A stretch of DNA of 64,000 nucleotides, taken from contig CANFXW010000015.1 of the NCBI GenBank assembly GCA_947451145.1, positions 16,693-80,692 of the forward strand, read 5' to 3'. Below are positions 1 to 8,759 of this stretch, piece after piece. This DNA is from Sphingomonadaceae bacterium. GTDB taxonomy: Bacteria; Pseudomonadota; Alphaproteobacteria; Sphingomonadales; Sphingomonadaceae. A program made the translations under genes and the position numbers. The notes under the pieces were generated by a model that was not told where the DNA came from, did no database searches, and was given only the letters and a program-made list of their open reading frames with translations. The stretch's first letter is position 1. Each line of letters begins with the position of its first letter.

Positions 1-99
1 GAGAAGTGCCTTGGTCATCATTTCTAAATGCCGTCTTCCTTCGTGCAGTTCCGATTTTGGGTTTCAACAGTTAAGATTTGGTTATCGGCGGAGAGCGAT

Positions 100-537
100 T
101 TGGCAGAAGATCCGACATTCCAGATTGTCGTTGCCGCGGCTCTAATCGCGTCCGACGGGAAAATACTTATGCAGCTCAGGCGTGCTGATGCGGCGCATGG
201 CGGGCTTTGGGAGTTTCCGGGCGGCAAGATCGAGGCCGGAGAATCCCCGATTTCCGCGCTGATTCGCGAATTACATGAGGAATTGGGTATTTCCGTAGCG
301 CCGGATTCACTCATCCCCGCCGGATTTGCGGCTGAAGATCCGGAACCAACCCGTTCCAGATTGCCGATTGCTATTTTTCTTTACACCTGCCGGAAGTGGG
401 ACGGCGAGGTGCAGTGCCTCGATGCCGAAGCAATTGGCTGGTTTGCGGGCCGGGATATTACTGCACTGCAGATGCCGCCGCTTGATGTGCCGCTGGCAGC
501 ACAACTGAATCGATTGCTGTCTGCCGGAGTGATTTAA
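100..537 (+). CDS. mutT: MutT-type NUDIX hydrolase (8-oxo-dGTP diphosphatase-like)
   Basis: The protein carries a full NUDIX box: GGKIEAGES followed by RELHEELGI matches GX5EX7REUXEEXGU, with the Glu residues that bind Mg2+. About 145 residues fits MutT, which removes oxidised dGTP from the nucleotide pool. The frame is open from an ATG at 28, but the first 24 residues do not resemble the family and that ATG has no Shine-Dalgarno; the TTG at 100 has GGAGAG five bases upstream and puts the conserved FQIVVAAALI strand near the N-terminus, so I chose it. Bases 1-99 may hold the end of an upstream gene (stops occur at 25-27 and 72-74 in two frames), which I cannot identify. Family is clear; the exact substrate is inferred. 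Confidence 0.85.
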   Translation: MAEDPTFQIVVAAALIASDGKILMQLRRADAAHGGLWEFPGGKIEAGESPISALIRELHEELGISVAPDSLIPAGFAAEDPEPTRSRLPIAIFLYTCRKWDGEVQCLDAEAIGWFAGRDITALQMPPLDVPLAAQLNRLLSAGVI

Positions 538-582
538 GGCATTGCCAATCCTGATTCACCTGCCTATGTGCGCCACTCCAAC

Positions 583-659
583 GCGCCCGTAGCTCAGCTG
601 GATAGAGCATCAGACTACGAATCTGAGGGTCGGACGTTCGAATCGTTCCGGGCGCGCCA
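583..659 (+). tRNA. tRNA-Arg(ACG)
   Basis: A complete cloverleaf is visible. The acceptor stem GCGCCCG (583-589) pairs with CGGGCGC (649-655); the D arm is TAGCTCAGCTGGATAGAGC; the anticodon stem TCAGA/TCTGA encloses the loop CTACGAA with anticodon ACG; the T loop is TTCGAAT. G656 is the discriminator and CCA is encoded at 657-659. ACG (inosine at position 34 after editing) reads CGU, CGC and CGA arginine codons. Confidence 0.97.
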
Positions 660-664
660 TTACA

Positions 665-694
665 AAAAGAGCCATCCGCAAGGGTGGCTCTTTT
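665..694 (+). terminator. Rho-independent terminator after tRNA-Arg
   Basis: An almost perfect 13-bp stem, AAAAGAGCCATCC with GGGTGGCTCTTTT, closes on a GCAA tetraloop and ends in a T run. It lies six bases past the tRNA CCA end, so it most likely ends the tRNA transcript. Confidence 0.85.
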
Positions 695-801
695 CGTTTG
701 TGGCGGATCGTCTGCGCGATCATGACTGGTGCGCCCGATTGGCAGCGGCCCAAACCGCGATTAAGGCCGGTGCGACATTTTCAGCAGAAAGAGCGCGCCC
801 G

Positions 802-1782
802 ATGGCTTTCAAGACCCGCATCACCGAAATGCTCGGTATCGAACATCCGATCGTTCAGGGCGGCATGATGTATGTCGGCTATGCCGAACTCGCGAGCGCT
901 GTTTCCAATGCGGGCGGCCTTGGCACGATCACCGCGCTGACCCAGCCCAGTCCCGAGGCGCTGCGCGATGAAATCGAGCGTTGCCGTTCGATGACATCAA
1001 AGCCCTTCGCGGTGAATATCACCGTACTGCCTTCGATTACGCCGCCTGACTACAAGGCCTTCGCCCAGGCTGTGATCGATTCGGGCGTGAAGGTCGTGGA
1101 AACGGCAGGCACGGCCGAAGTGCGCGAGCTTTGGGCAATGATGAAGCCGCACGGCATCACCATCTTGCACAAGTGCACTGCCGTGCGTCACGCACTCTCC
1201 GCCGAGCGCAATGGCTGTGACATCATTTCGATCGACGGATTCGAGTGCGCGGGTCACCCGGGCGAGGACGATATTCCCGGGCTGATCCTGATTCCGGCTG
1301 CGGCTGACAAGGTGAAGATACCCATGCTCGCCTCGGGCGGCATAGGCGATGGCCGCGGTCTGGTCGCGGCCTTGGCATTGGGCGCAGAGGGCATCAACAT
1401 GGGGACACGTTTCTGCGCCACGCAGGAGGCGCCGATCCATCCGAACATCAAGCAGAAGTATGTCGAGAATGACGAGCGCGGCACGAACCTGATCTTCCGC
1501 AGCCTCCACAACACGGCCCGCGTCGGCAAGAACGGTGTCTCGGATGAGGTGGTGCGCCGGCTGAAAGAACCCGGCGCAAAGTTTGAGGATGTTCGCGAAC
1601 TGGTCATGGGTTCGAAAGGCAAGGAGATCCTGAAGTCAGGCGAAGTAGAGGGCGGCATCTTCTGGGCAGGTATGATCCAGGCGCTGATCCACGATATCCC
1701 CACCTGCCAGGAACTGATGGACCGGATCATTGGCGATGCGGAGGCTATCGTGAAGGGCAGGCTGGCCGGAATGCTCGTCTGA
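802..1782 (+). CDS. Nitronate monooxygenase family FMN enzyme
   Basis: A 326-residue TIM-barrel flavoprotein of the nitronate monooxygenase (2-nitropropane dioxygenase-like) family. The start EHPIVQGGMMYVG is the typical N-terminal FMN-binding stretch; DGFECAGHPGEDD contains the conserved active-site-region His; LASGGIGDGRG and GAEGINMGTRF bind the FMN phosphate. These enzymes oxidise toxic alkyl nitronates with O2. The frame extends upstream through tRNA-Arg, but the ATG at 802 starts the conserved domain and has AAAGAG upstream. It lies between the tRNA and the valine operon and is probably transcribed alone. Some relatives act on other substrates, so the exact reaction is not certain. Confidence 0.88.
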   Translation: MAFKTRITEMLGIEHPIVQGGMMYVGYAELASAVSNAGGLGTITALTQPSPEALRDEIERCRSMTSKPFAVNITVLPSITPPDYKAFAQAVIDSGVKVVETAGTAEVRELWAMMKPHGITILHKCTAVRHALSAERNGCDIISIDGFECAGHPGEDDIPGLILIPAAADKVKIPMLASGGIGDGRGLVAALALGAEGINMGTRFCATQEAPIHPNIKQKYVENDERGTNLIFRSLHNTARVGKNGVSDEVVRRLKEPGAKFEDVRELVMGSKGKEILKSGEVEGGIFWAGMIQALIHDIPTCQELMDRIIGDAEAIVKGRLAGMLV

Positions 1783-1808
1783 TCGGCCTGCCGGTTAGGT
1801 CTTGCGTT

Positions 1809-1830
1809 CCCCTGCCCAAATGTGCAGGGG
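1809..1830 (+). terminator. Possible weak terminator hairpin
   Basis: The 7-bp perfect stem CCCCTGC/GCAGGGG with an 8-base loop lies between the nitronate monooxygenase stop and the next operon. It is followed by ATTTAA, not a real T run, so termination is only suggested. Confidence 0.35.
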
Positions 1831-1869
1831 ATTTAACCGATCAATTAACCTGAGTCCGAGGACACGACC

Positions 1870-3291
1870 ATGGCTGCCGCCGAACAGATTAACGACACCC
1901 CTGAAGCTCGCGAAATCGCCGAGATCATTGCCCGCAGCCGCGCTGCACAAGCACAGATCGCCGATGCCACGCAGGAGCAGGTTGACCTCTGGATTCGCGG
2001 CATGGTCTGGGCTGTGGCCAAGGAATCGACTGCCGAAATGATCGCGCAACACACCGTCGATGAGACGCAGCTGGGCAATTACGACGGCAAGTACCTCAAG
2101 ATCTTCCGCAAGACCCGCGCCACGCTGATGGACATCATCGACGACAAGTCGGTGGGCGTGATCGAAGAGGACAAGGCTCGCAACATCATCAAAATCGTCA
2201 AGCCGATCGGCGTGATCGGAGCGCTTTCGCCCTCGACCAATCCCGAGGCAACGCCGGTGATCAAGGCGATCTCGGCCGTGAAGGGCCGCAACTCGATAAT
2301 CGTTTGCCCGCATCCGCGCGCGAAGATCACCAACAAGATCATCTGCAACCTGATGCGCGATGCGCTGGTCAAGATGGGTGCGCCTGCTGATCTGGTCATT
2401 CCGATCGAAACCCCTTCGGTGGAAAAGACCAACGAAGTGATGCGCCAGTGCGACCGGATTCTCGCCACCGGCGGCACGCCGATGGTGAAGGCTGCCTATA
2501 GCTCGGGGACGCCTGCACTGGGCGTTGGCGTCGGCAATGCGGTGATCACCGTTGATGATACGGCCGACCTTGATGACGCCGCTGAAAAGATCCGCATCTC
2601 CAAGACGCTCGATCTCGCGGCTTCGTGCTCGTCGGACAATGCAGTGGTCCTGTTCGATTCGATCTATGACGCGATGCTCGAAAAGCTGGTCCATCAGGGC
2701 GGCTATGTCGTAAGCGAAGACGAGAAGCAGAAGCTGCAGAATGTCATCTGGGTTGATGGCCACATCAACGCCAATGCGGTTGCCCAGCCCGCCGAGAAGA
2801 TCGCCGGGATGGCCGGATTTGGTCTGCCGGAAGGCAAGATATTCTTCATCGTGCCCGAAACCGGCGCTGGCCCCGAATATCCGTTCTCGGGCGAGAAGAT
2901 GACTGTCACCATGGCGCTCTACCGCGCCAAGGATCTCGACGAAGCCATCGCGCTGACCAACCAGATCCAGGCCTACCAGGGTCAGGGCCATTCGTGCGGC
3001 ATCTATTCGCGCTCGGACGACAACATCATCAAGCTCGCCATGGGCACCAAGACCAGCCGCGTCATGGTCAACCAGCCGCAGTCGGCCTCGAACTCAGGCA
3101 ACCTGTGGAACGGCATGCGCCAGACCTTCAGCCTTGGTTGCGGTTCGTGGGGCGGCAATGCGACCAACAATAACATTACGTGGCAGGATCTGGTCAATGT
3201 GACCTGGGTTTCCAAGCCGCTCGGGCAGACCAAGGTTATCCCGAGCGATGAAGACCTGTTCGGCAAGGATGTCATCGAGCTGATCGGCTGA
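1870..3291 (+). CDS. CoA-acylating aldehyde dehydrogenase (EutE/SauS-like)
   Basis: A 473-residue NAD(P)-dependent aldehyde dehydrogenase of the CoA-acylating subgroup (AdhE N-terminal domain, EutE, sulfoacetaldehyde dehydrogenase SauS). Visible features are the cofactor-region sequence IGVIGALSPSTNPEATP (about 113-129), ATGGTPMVKAAYSSGTPALG (199-218), and the catalytic Cys253 in AASCSSDNAVV. Asn-rich GNATNNNITW near residue 430 is typical of this group. It is the first gene of the valine-degradation operon, with GAGGA upstream of its ATG and only three bases before the next gene. Its position is where methylmalonate-semialdehyde dehydrogenase (MmsA) normally sits, so it may do that step. The family is clear; the substrate is inferred from context alone. 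Confidence 0.8.
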   Translation: MAAAEQINDTPEAREIAEIIARSRAAQAQIADATQEQVDLWIRGMVWAVAKESTAEMIAQHTVDETQLGNYDGKYLKIFRKTRATLMDIIDDKSVGVIEEDKARNIIKIVKPIGVIGALSPSTNPEATPVIKAISAVKGRNSIIVCPHPRAKITNKIICNLMRDALVKMGAPADLVIPIETPSVEKTNEVMRQCDRILATGGTPMVKAAYSSGTPALGVGVGNAVITVDDTADLDDAAEKIRISKTLDLAASCSSDNAVVLFDSIYDAMLEKLVHQGGYVVSEDEKQKLQNVIWVDGHINANAVAQPAEKIAGMAGFGLPEGKIFFIVPETGAGPEYPFSGEKMTVTMALYRAKDLDEAIALTNQIQAYQGQGHSCGIYSRSDDNIIKLAMGTKTSRVMVNQPQSASNSGNLWNGMRQTFSLGCGSWGGNATNNNITWQDLVNVTWVSKPLGQTKVIPSDEDLFGKDVIELIG

Positions 3292-3294
3292 TCC

Positions 3295-4437
3295 ATGACC
3301 GGACAATTCGATCTCACAGAGGACCAGCTCGCCATCCAGGACATGGCGCGAAAGTTCACGGCTGATCGTATCACGCCCCATGCTGCGAAGTGGGACGAGG
3401 ATCATCACTATCCGGTGGACGTTTGGAAGGCTGCGGGCGAGCTGGGCTTTGGCGCGATCTATGTGTCCGAAGAGATGGGCGGTATCGGGCTCGGCCGGCT
3501 TGAGGCAGCGCTGATCATGGAGGCCATGGCCTATGGTTGCCCGGCAACCAGCGCCTATATCTCGATCCACAACATGGCCGCCTGGATGATCGACACCTTC
3601 GGCGGGGACGAGATCAAGGCACGCTATCTGCCCGATCTTGTCTCGATGGAGAAGATCGCGAGCTATTGCCTTACCGAACCGGGGTCCGGATCGGACGCCG
3701 CAGCGCTGAAAACCACCGCTCGGCTTGATGGCGATCACTACGTGATCAACGGCACCAAACAGTTCATCTCGGGCGGGGGTGTGAACGACATTTATGTCGT
3801 GATGGTCCGCACGGGAGTAGATGGCCCCAAGGGTATTTCCTGTCTGGTTGTCGAAAAGGACACGCCGGGCCTGTCCTTCGGTGCTCCAGAGAAGAAGCTG
3901 GGCTGGAATGCCTCGCCCACCGCACAGGTGATCTTTGACAACGTAAAGGTTCCGGTCGCCAACCGTGTCGGCGCCGAGGGTGACGGCTTCAAGTTCGCCA
4001 TGGCGGGCCTTGATGGCGGCCGCATCAATATCGGCGCTTGCTCGCTCGGCGGGGCACAGCGCTGCCTTGATGAGGCGGTGCAGTACGTCAAGGATCGCAG
4101 CCAGTTCGGCCAGCCGATTGCCGCCTTTCAGAACACGCAGTTCCAGCTCGCCGACATGGCAACCGACCTGGAGGCGGCGCGCGCGCTGCTTTACCTCGCA
4201 GCGACGAAGGTTACGGCGAACGCGCCAGACAAATCCCGCTTTTCGGCCATGGCCAAGAAGCTGGCATCGGACAGTGGCAGCGAGATCGTTGACAAGGCGC
4301 TGCAGATGTTCGGCGGCTATGGCTATCTCAAGGACTATCCGATTGAGCGCTTCTGGCGCGATCTTCGGGTCCACCGCATCCTTGAGGGCACCAATGAGGT
4401 GATGCGGATGATCATCGGCAGGGACTTGCTGAAATGA
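3295..4437 (+). CDS. Isobutyryl-CoA dehydrogenase (acyl-CoA dehydrogenase)
   Basis: A 380-residue FAD acyl-CoA dehydrogenase. It has the family signature CLTEPGSGSDAAALKT, the FAD-binding motif DRSQFGQPIAAFQNTQFQLA, and the C-terminal FGGYGYLKDYPIERFWRD followed by RILEGTNEVMR, whose Glu364 is the catalytic base position. Between an acylating aldehyde dehydrogenase and 3-hydroxyisobutyryl-CoA hydrolase, it most likely oxidises isobutyryl-CoA to methacrylyl-CoA in valine catabolism, like ACAD8. Its stop overlaps the next start by four bases (ATGA), which indicates translational coupling. Confidence 0.88.
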   Translation: MTGQFDLTEDQLAIQDMARKFTADRITPHAAKWDEDHHYPVDVWKAAGELGFGAIYVSEEMGGIGLGRLEAALIMEAMAYGCPATSAYISIHNMAAWMIDTFGGDEIKARYLPDLVSMEKIASYCLTEPGSGSDAAALKTTARLDGDHYVINGTKQFISGGGVNDIYVVMVRTGVDGPKGISCLVVEKDTPGLSFGAPEKKLGWNASPTAQVIFDNVKVPVANRVGAEGDGFKFAMAGLDGGRINIGACSLGGAQRCLDEAVQYVKDRSQFGQPIAAFQNTQFQLADMATDLEAARALLYLAATKVTANAPDKSRFSAMAKKLASDSGSEIVDKALQMFGGYGYLKDYPIERFWRDLRVHRILEGTNEVMRMIIGRDLLK

Positions 4438-5483
4438 GCAATACCGACGAACTGATTGTTCGCCGCGAGGGTTCTGCAGGCTTTTTGACGCTGAACCGCC
4501 CAAAGGCAATCCATGCGCTGACGCAAGGCATGGATCACGCGATGACCGAGGCACTGCTGGCCTGGAAAGATGATCCCGCGGTAAAAGCCGTGATCATCGA
4601 TCACAGCGAGGGCAGGGGCTTCTGCTCGGGCGGCGATATCAACCTACTGCGCAATTCTGCTCTAAACGATGGCGGCGTTTCGGGGCTGGCTTTCTTCTAT
4701 GAGGAATACCAGCTCAACAACCTGCTGATGACCTATCCCAAGCCCGTGATCGCCTTCATGGACGGCATCACCATGGGCGGCGGTGTCGGCATCTCGCAGC
4801 CAGCGCGCTTTCGCGTGGCGACCGAGAACACCCGCTTTGCCATGCCGGAGACGGGCATCGGCCTGTTCCCTGATGTGGGCGGTGGCTGGCACCTCTCGCG
4901 CCTGCCGGGCCGGATCGGCCAGTTCCTTGCCCTTACCGGTGCACGGATTGATGGCGCGGAATGCCTGTGGGCTGGCCTTGCCAGCCATTACCTGAGCGCC
5001 GAGCACCTCGCTGATGCCAAGTCGCGGATCGTCGCGGGTGAGGAGCCCGGTGCCGTGCTCTCCGCATTGGCTACGGAGCCACCCGCAGCCCGCATCGCCG
5101 CAAATGCTGCACTGATCGCCAGGCACTTCGCCTCAGACCGCTACGAAGACATCCTCGCCAGCCTTGAAGCCGATGGCGGTGAATGGGCGGCAAAGGAGCT
5201 GGCGACGCTCCGCACCAAAAGCCCGCAAACCTGCAAGGTCGCGCTGCGCCAGCTGCATGACAGTCTTTCCTGCGCGACCTTCGCCGATAACATGGTGATG
5301 GAATACCGCATCGCCTCGCGCGTCCTCACCCGGCCCGATTTCGCCGAGGGCGTGCGCGCTGTGATCGTCGACAAGGACAACAACCCGAAGTGGAACCCGG
5401 CGACGCCCGAAGAGGTGTCTGACGAACTGATCGATTCGATCTTCGCGCCGCTGCCCGCTGACAAGGAATGGAAACCCCTATGA
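4434..5483 (+). CDS. 3-hydroxyisobutyryl-CoA hydrolase
   Basis: A 349-residue crotonase-fold protein, longer than enoyl-CoA hydratases by a C-terminal region, as is usual for HIBCH. The oxyanion-hole strand is [15 protein letters not shown], and TMGGGVGIS is followed by [18 protein letters not shown], which is the HIBCH signature with the catalytic Glu. The enzyme hydrolyses 3-hydroxyisobutyryl-CoA to free 3-hydroxyisobutyrate, the substrate of the dehydrogenase two genes downstream. It overlaps both neighbours by four bases, so it sits inside a coupled operon. Confidence 0.9.
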   Translation: MSNTDELIVRREGSAGFLTLNRPKAIHALTQGMDHAMTEALLAWKDDPAVKAVIIDHSEGRGFCSGGDINLLRNSALNDGGVSGLAFFYEEYQLNNLLMTYPKPVIAFMDGITMGGGVGISQPARFRVATENTRFAMPETGIGLFPDVGGGWHLSRLPGRIGQFLALTGARIDGAECLWAGLASHYLSAEHLADAKSRIVAGEEPGAVLSALATEPPAARIAANAALIARHFASDRYEDILASLEADGGEWAAKELATLRTKSPQTCKVALRQLHDSLSCATFADNMVMEYRIASRVLTRPDFAEGVRAVIVDKDNNPKWNPATPEEVSDELIDSIFAPLPADKEWKPL

Positions 5484-6262
5484 GCTACGAAACAATCCTG
5501 GTTGAACAGCGCGGCGCGGTTACCCTGCTGACGATCAACCGCCCGCAGGCACTGAACGCACTCAACAGTCAGGTGCTCGAAGACCTGATCGACGCTTTCG
5601 CCAAGTTTGAGGCTGATCCAACACAGGGCTGCGCGGTAATCACCGGCGCGGGCGAAAAGGCTTTCGTTGCCGGTGCCGACATCAAGGAAATGGTCGATAA
5701 GTCTGGCGCGGATTTTTACGCCGGTGATTTCTTTTCAAAGTGGACGACCCACATCGTCAAGCTGGTGCGCAAGCCCTGGATCGCGGCGGTCAATGGCTTT
5801 GCGCTGGGCGGCGGCTGCGAAGTGGCGATGATGGCTGACTTCATTATCGCGTCCGAGAATGCACGCTTCGGCCAACCCGAAATCAAGCTGGCAGTTGCGC
5901 CCGGCATGGGCGGTTCACAGCGCCTCACCCGCGCGGTCGGAAAGTCCAAGGCTATGGACATGTGCCTGACCGGCCGGATGATGGACGCCGCCGAGGCTGA
6001 ACGTTCGGGTCTTGTCAGCCGTGTGGTCCCGGCCGCAGAATTGCTCGAAACCGCGCTGAAGGTTGCCGCTGAGATAGCCGCGATGCCCCCGCTGGCAACC
6101 ATGATGAACAAGGAAATGGTCAACATTGCCTTCGAAACCACGCTTGACCAGGGTCTGCTCGCCGAGCGCCGGATGTTCCAGGTGCTTGCCGCGACCGAGG
6201 ACAAGGCCGAGGGCATGACCGCCTTCGTCGAGAAGCGTCCGGGTGTCTGGAAGGGGCGCTAA
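5480..6262 (+). CDS. Enoyl-CoA hydratase
   Basis: A 260-residue crotonase-fold hydratase. [11 protein letters not shown] forms one half of the oxyanion hole and [16 protein letters not shown] the other. Both catalytic Glu positions of true hydratases are present, in GGCE and in [12 protein letters not shown]. It probably hydrates methacrylyl-CoA to 3-hydroxyisobutyryl-CoA in this valine operon. An ATG at 5468 is in frame, but the ATG at 5480 overlaps the hydrolase stop as ATGA, matches the coupling seen at the other junctions, and leaves a normal N-terminus ([12 protein letters not shown]). Confidence 0.9.
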   Translation: MSYETILVEQRGAVTLLTINRPQALNALNSQVLEDLIDAFAKFEADPTQGCAVITGAGEKAFVAGADIKEMVDKSGADFYAGDFFSKWTTHIVKLVRKPWIAAVNGFALGGGCEVAMMADFIIASENARFGQPEIKLAVAPGMGGSQRLTRAVGKSKAMDMCLTGRMMDAAEAERSGLVSRVVPAAELLETALKVAAEIAAMPPLATMMNKEMVNIAFETTLDQGLLAERRMFQVLAATEDKAEGMTAFVEKRPGVWKGR

Positions 6263-6265
6263 GTC

Positions 6266-7135
6266 ATGAAGATCGCATTCATCGGACTTGGTAACATGGG
6301 CGGCGGCATGGCTGCCAATCAGGTCAAGGCGGGCCACGAAGTCCGCGCCTTTGATCTTTCGCCAGAGGCCCTTGCCAAGGCAAAAGAGAACGGTTGTTCA
6401 ACATTCGACACCGTGCGCGACGCCGTGGAAGGGGTCGATGCTGTGGTTTCGATGCTGCCGAACGGCAAGATCGTCAGCAGTGTTTACAACGCAGATGTGA
6501 TTGGCGTGGCACCGGCGTCGGCGATCCTCCTCGATTGCTCGACGATCGACGTTGCCACCGCAATAGCCGTCGGTGAGGCCGCAAGCGCTGCAGGCTACGA
6601 TGCTGTGGATGCGCCGGTTTCCGGCGGGATTGCGGCGGCCAATGCCGGTACGCTGACGTTCATGGTTGGCGGCAATGACGAAGCCTTTGCCCGGGCAAAG
6701 CCCATCCTTGATGCCATGGGCAAGGCCGTGATCCATGCGGGCGGCCTGGGGGCAGGGCAGGCAGCCAAGATCTGCAACAACATGATGCTCGGCATCCACA
6801 TGATCGGCACCTGCGAGGCCTTTGCCATGGCCGAAAAACTCGGGCTCGATCCGCAGACCTTCTATGACATTGCCTCGGTTTCATCGGGCCAGAGCTGGTC
6901 GATGACGAGCTATTGCCCGGTTCCGGGTGCTGGCCCGCAAAGTCCTGCTGACAATGGCTACCAGCCCGGCTTCGCCGCGGCGCTGATGCTCAAGGACCTG
7001 CGTCTTGCCATGGAAGCCGCTGAAACGGCTGGCGTGAAAGCCGAAATGGGCGAGCGTGCGCGCCAGATCTATGAGGCTTATGTCGAAGCCGGAAATGGCG
7101 GAATGGATTTCTCGGGCGTGATCAACACGCTTTAG
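6266..7135 (+). CDS. mmsB: 3-hydroxyisobutyrate dehydrogenase
   Basis: A 289-residue beta-hydroxyacid dehydrogenase. The N-terminal NAD-binding motif is FIGLGNMGGGMA, the substrate-binding signature is DAPVSGGIAAANAGTLTFM, and the catalytic Lys lies in GAGQAAKICNNMML. It oxidises 3-hydroxyisobutyrate to methylmalonate semialdehyde, the compound an acylating aldehyde dehydrogenase would then turn into propionyl-CoA. It is the last gene of the operon, three bases after the hydratase, and it meets the convergent LacI-type gene with two bases between them, leaving no room for a dedicated terminator. Confidence 0.93.
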   Translation: MKIAFIGLGNMGGGMAANQVKAGHEVRAFDLSPEALAKAKENGCSTFDTVRDAVEGVDAVVSMLPNGKIVSSVYNADVIGVAPASAILLDCSTIDVATAIAVGEAASAAGYDAVDAPVSGGIAAANAGTLTFMVGGNDEAFARAKPILDAMGKAVIHAGGLGAGQAAKICNNMMLGIHMIGTCEAFAMAEKLGLDPQTFYDIASVSSGQSWSMTSYCPVPGAGPQSPADNGYQPGFAAALMLKDLRLAMEAAETAGVKAEMGERARQIYEAYVEAGNGGMDFSGVINTL

Positions 7136-7137
7136 GC

Positions 7138-8160
7138 TCAAGCCTTGCGGGTGCTCTCGCGTTCGAGCAGGCGAACCGGCACACGCCGCTCGTCGCCTTC
7201 ATTGCCGCCAATCAGGGCAAGCAGCTTTTTGACAAGCATTGTTCCCGCCGATTCAAAGTCCGGCTCGATCGAGGTCAGTGGCGGCGATGAATGGGCACCG
7301 CCACGGTTGCCGTCAAAGCCGATCAGGCCGATCTCGCTGGGCACCTGCTTGCCAAGATGCTTTAGTTCTTCAAGCGCGCCAAGGGCGATTTCGTCGCAGG
7401 CCGCAAAGATCGCGTCGCAGGGCCAACCCGCTTCAGCGAGTGCCTGAACGCCCTTGCGCCCCTGTTCCTCGCGGCTGAGTGTCTCATCAATTTCGACGAG
7501 TTTGGGCTCGATACCTTCCTCGTGCAGCCGCTCGGCAAAGCCCTCCCAGCGCTCCTTGAACTGGCGCTGCGGGGAATGCTCGGTGCCAAGATAGACGATG
7601 CGGCGATATCCGCGTTCGATCAGATGGCTGGCTGCCAGCCGCGCGCCGCCGTGATTATCGCTGCGGATCCAGTCAAAATCATCGAATGGCGATCCCCAGC
7701 AGACGAGGTGTGCACCCGCATCGTGCAGGCCCCGGAAGTAGTCCCAGGCCTGACGGTTGGCCGTGCTGCCAATGATGATCAGGCCGTCGGCTTTGCGCTG
7801 TTCCTCGTAAAGGCCCCACAGGCTCTCGGCCGTATCCTGAAACGAAACCAGCGTTTCATAATCGCAGGCTGAAGCCGCCGCGCAGATTGAGCCGAGCAGC
7901 GAGTAGTAGAACGGGTTCACGTCTTTGCGCAGCTCGCCGGGTCGGCAAATCACGACGACAGCCAGAGTTCCCGTTTTTCCGGTGCGCAGGCGGGCGGCGT
8001 TTTCATCGACGTGATAATTGAGCTCGCGCGCTGCTTCCATAACCCGCGCGCGGGTTGCCTCGCTGACAACGGGATCGCCGGTGAGCGCGCGCGAAACCGT
8101 CGACTGGCTGACCCCGGCACGCGCCGCTACATCAAAACTGGTAACCCGATGCTGCCGCAT
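7138..8160 (-). CDS. LacI-family transcriptional regulator
   Basis: A 340-residue repressor-type protein. Residues 5-55 form the LacI helix-turn-helix and hinge (TSFDVAARAGVSQSTVSRAL, then VMEAARELNYHVDENAARLR); the remainder is a periplasmic-binding-protein-like effector domain containing IGFDGNRGGAHSSPPLTSIE. The effector is unknown; most family members sense sugars or nucleosides. It converges on the valine operon, so control of that operon is possible but not shown. I did not find a clear operator next to it. Confidence 0.9.
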   Translation of the reverse strand: MRQHRVTSFDVAARAGVSQSTVSRALTGDPVVSEATRARVMEAARELNYHVDENAARLRTGKTGTLAVVVICRPGELRKDVNPFYYSLLGSICAAASACDYETLVSFQDTAESLWGLYEEQRKADGLIIIGSTANRQAWDYFRGLHDAGAHLVCWGSPFDDFDWIRSDNHGGARLAASHLIERGYRRIVYLGTEHSPQRQFKERWEGFAERLHEEGIEPKLVEIDETLSREEQGRKGVQALAEAGWPCDAIFAACDEIALGALEELKHLGKQVPSEIGLIGFDGNRGGAHSSPPLTSIEPDFESAGTMLVKKLLALIGGNEGDERRVPVRLLERESTRKA

Positions 8161-8237
8161 AAATGTGCCCGATTCCCCTCTGAGCCTTCCTATGCATGGC
8201 TAGCAGGGCGAAAGTCCAGCCTTGCGGGTATGCAGAG

Positions 8238-8759
8238 TTATGACTGGAGCAAATGGGGGCTGAGCAGGAGGAGCATCTTTACGTCAATTGCGTCACCCAT
8301 CGCGCGCCGCTCTTCAATGAAAGCTGGCAATGCGCTCATCGCGACCCGGTGGACGGTGATGTTCTCGCCCTCGGTTCCGCCACCGCTGCTGACCTTTTTC
8401 AGATCATGCGCGCGCACCAGAGTGAAGCTCTCGGTTACCATCCCGGGCGATGACCAGAATTCGCCGAGCGGTTCGATGCGGCCTGCCTGATAGCCGGTTT
8501 CTTCCTCCAGCTCGCGCGCGGCTGCGGCGCTGTCTTCCTCGCCTTCGACATCGTCGTGGTCACCGATTAGCCCTGCGGGCAGTTCGATGCAGTTGCGCCC
8601 CAAGGGGATGCGGTATTGTTCGACGAGGATGACGTGATCCTCCTCGTCAATCGCGAGGATAACGGCCGCGCGGATGCCGCGGGCGCGGCTGACATATTCC
8701 CACTTTCCATCAACCTTGGTGGTGATGAAGCGGCCCTGCCATACGATTTCTTCTGCCAA
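8238..8759 (-). CDS. NUDIX hydrolase, ADP-ribose pyrophosphatase-like
   Basis: A 173-residue NUDIX protein. The catalytic core AAARELEEETGYQAGRIEPL is intact, and the Glu six residues before it fits EX7REUXEEXGU; the preceding Gly loop carries a small acidic insertion (DHDDVEGEED). The N-terminal half (VILVEQYRIPLGRNCIELPA) is typical of ADP-sugar pyrophosphatases. It starts one base after the TPM-domain gene stop and is the last gene of the lemA operon. The substrate is inferred from family resemblance. Confidence 0.85.
   Translation of the reverse strand: MAEEIVWQGRFITTKVDGKWEYVSRARGIRAAVILAIDEEDHVILVEQYRIPLGRNCIELPAGLIGDHDDVEGEEDSAAAARELEEETGYQAGRIEPLGEFWSSPGMVTESFTLVRAHDLKKVSSGGGTEGENITVHRVAMSALPAFIEERRAMGDAIDVKMLLLLSPHLLQS

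Noticed and set aside
568..801. N-terminal extension of the nitronate monooxygenase frame through tRNA-Arg
   Set aside because: It translates the tRNA and its terminator; the family N-terminus begins at 802.
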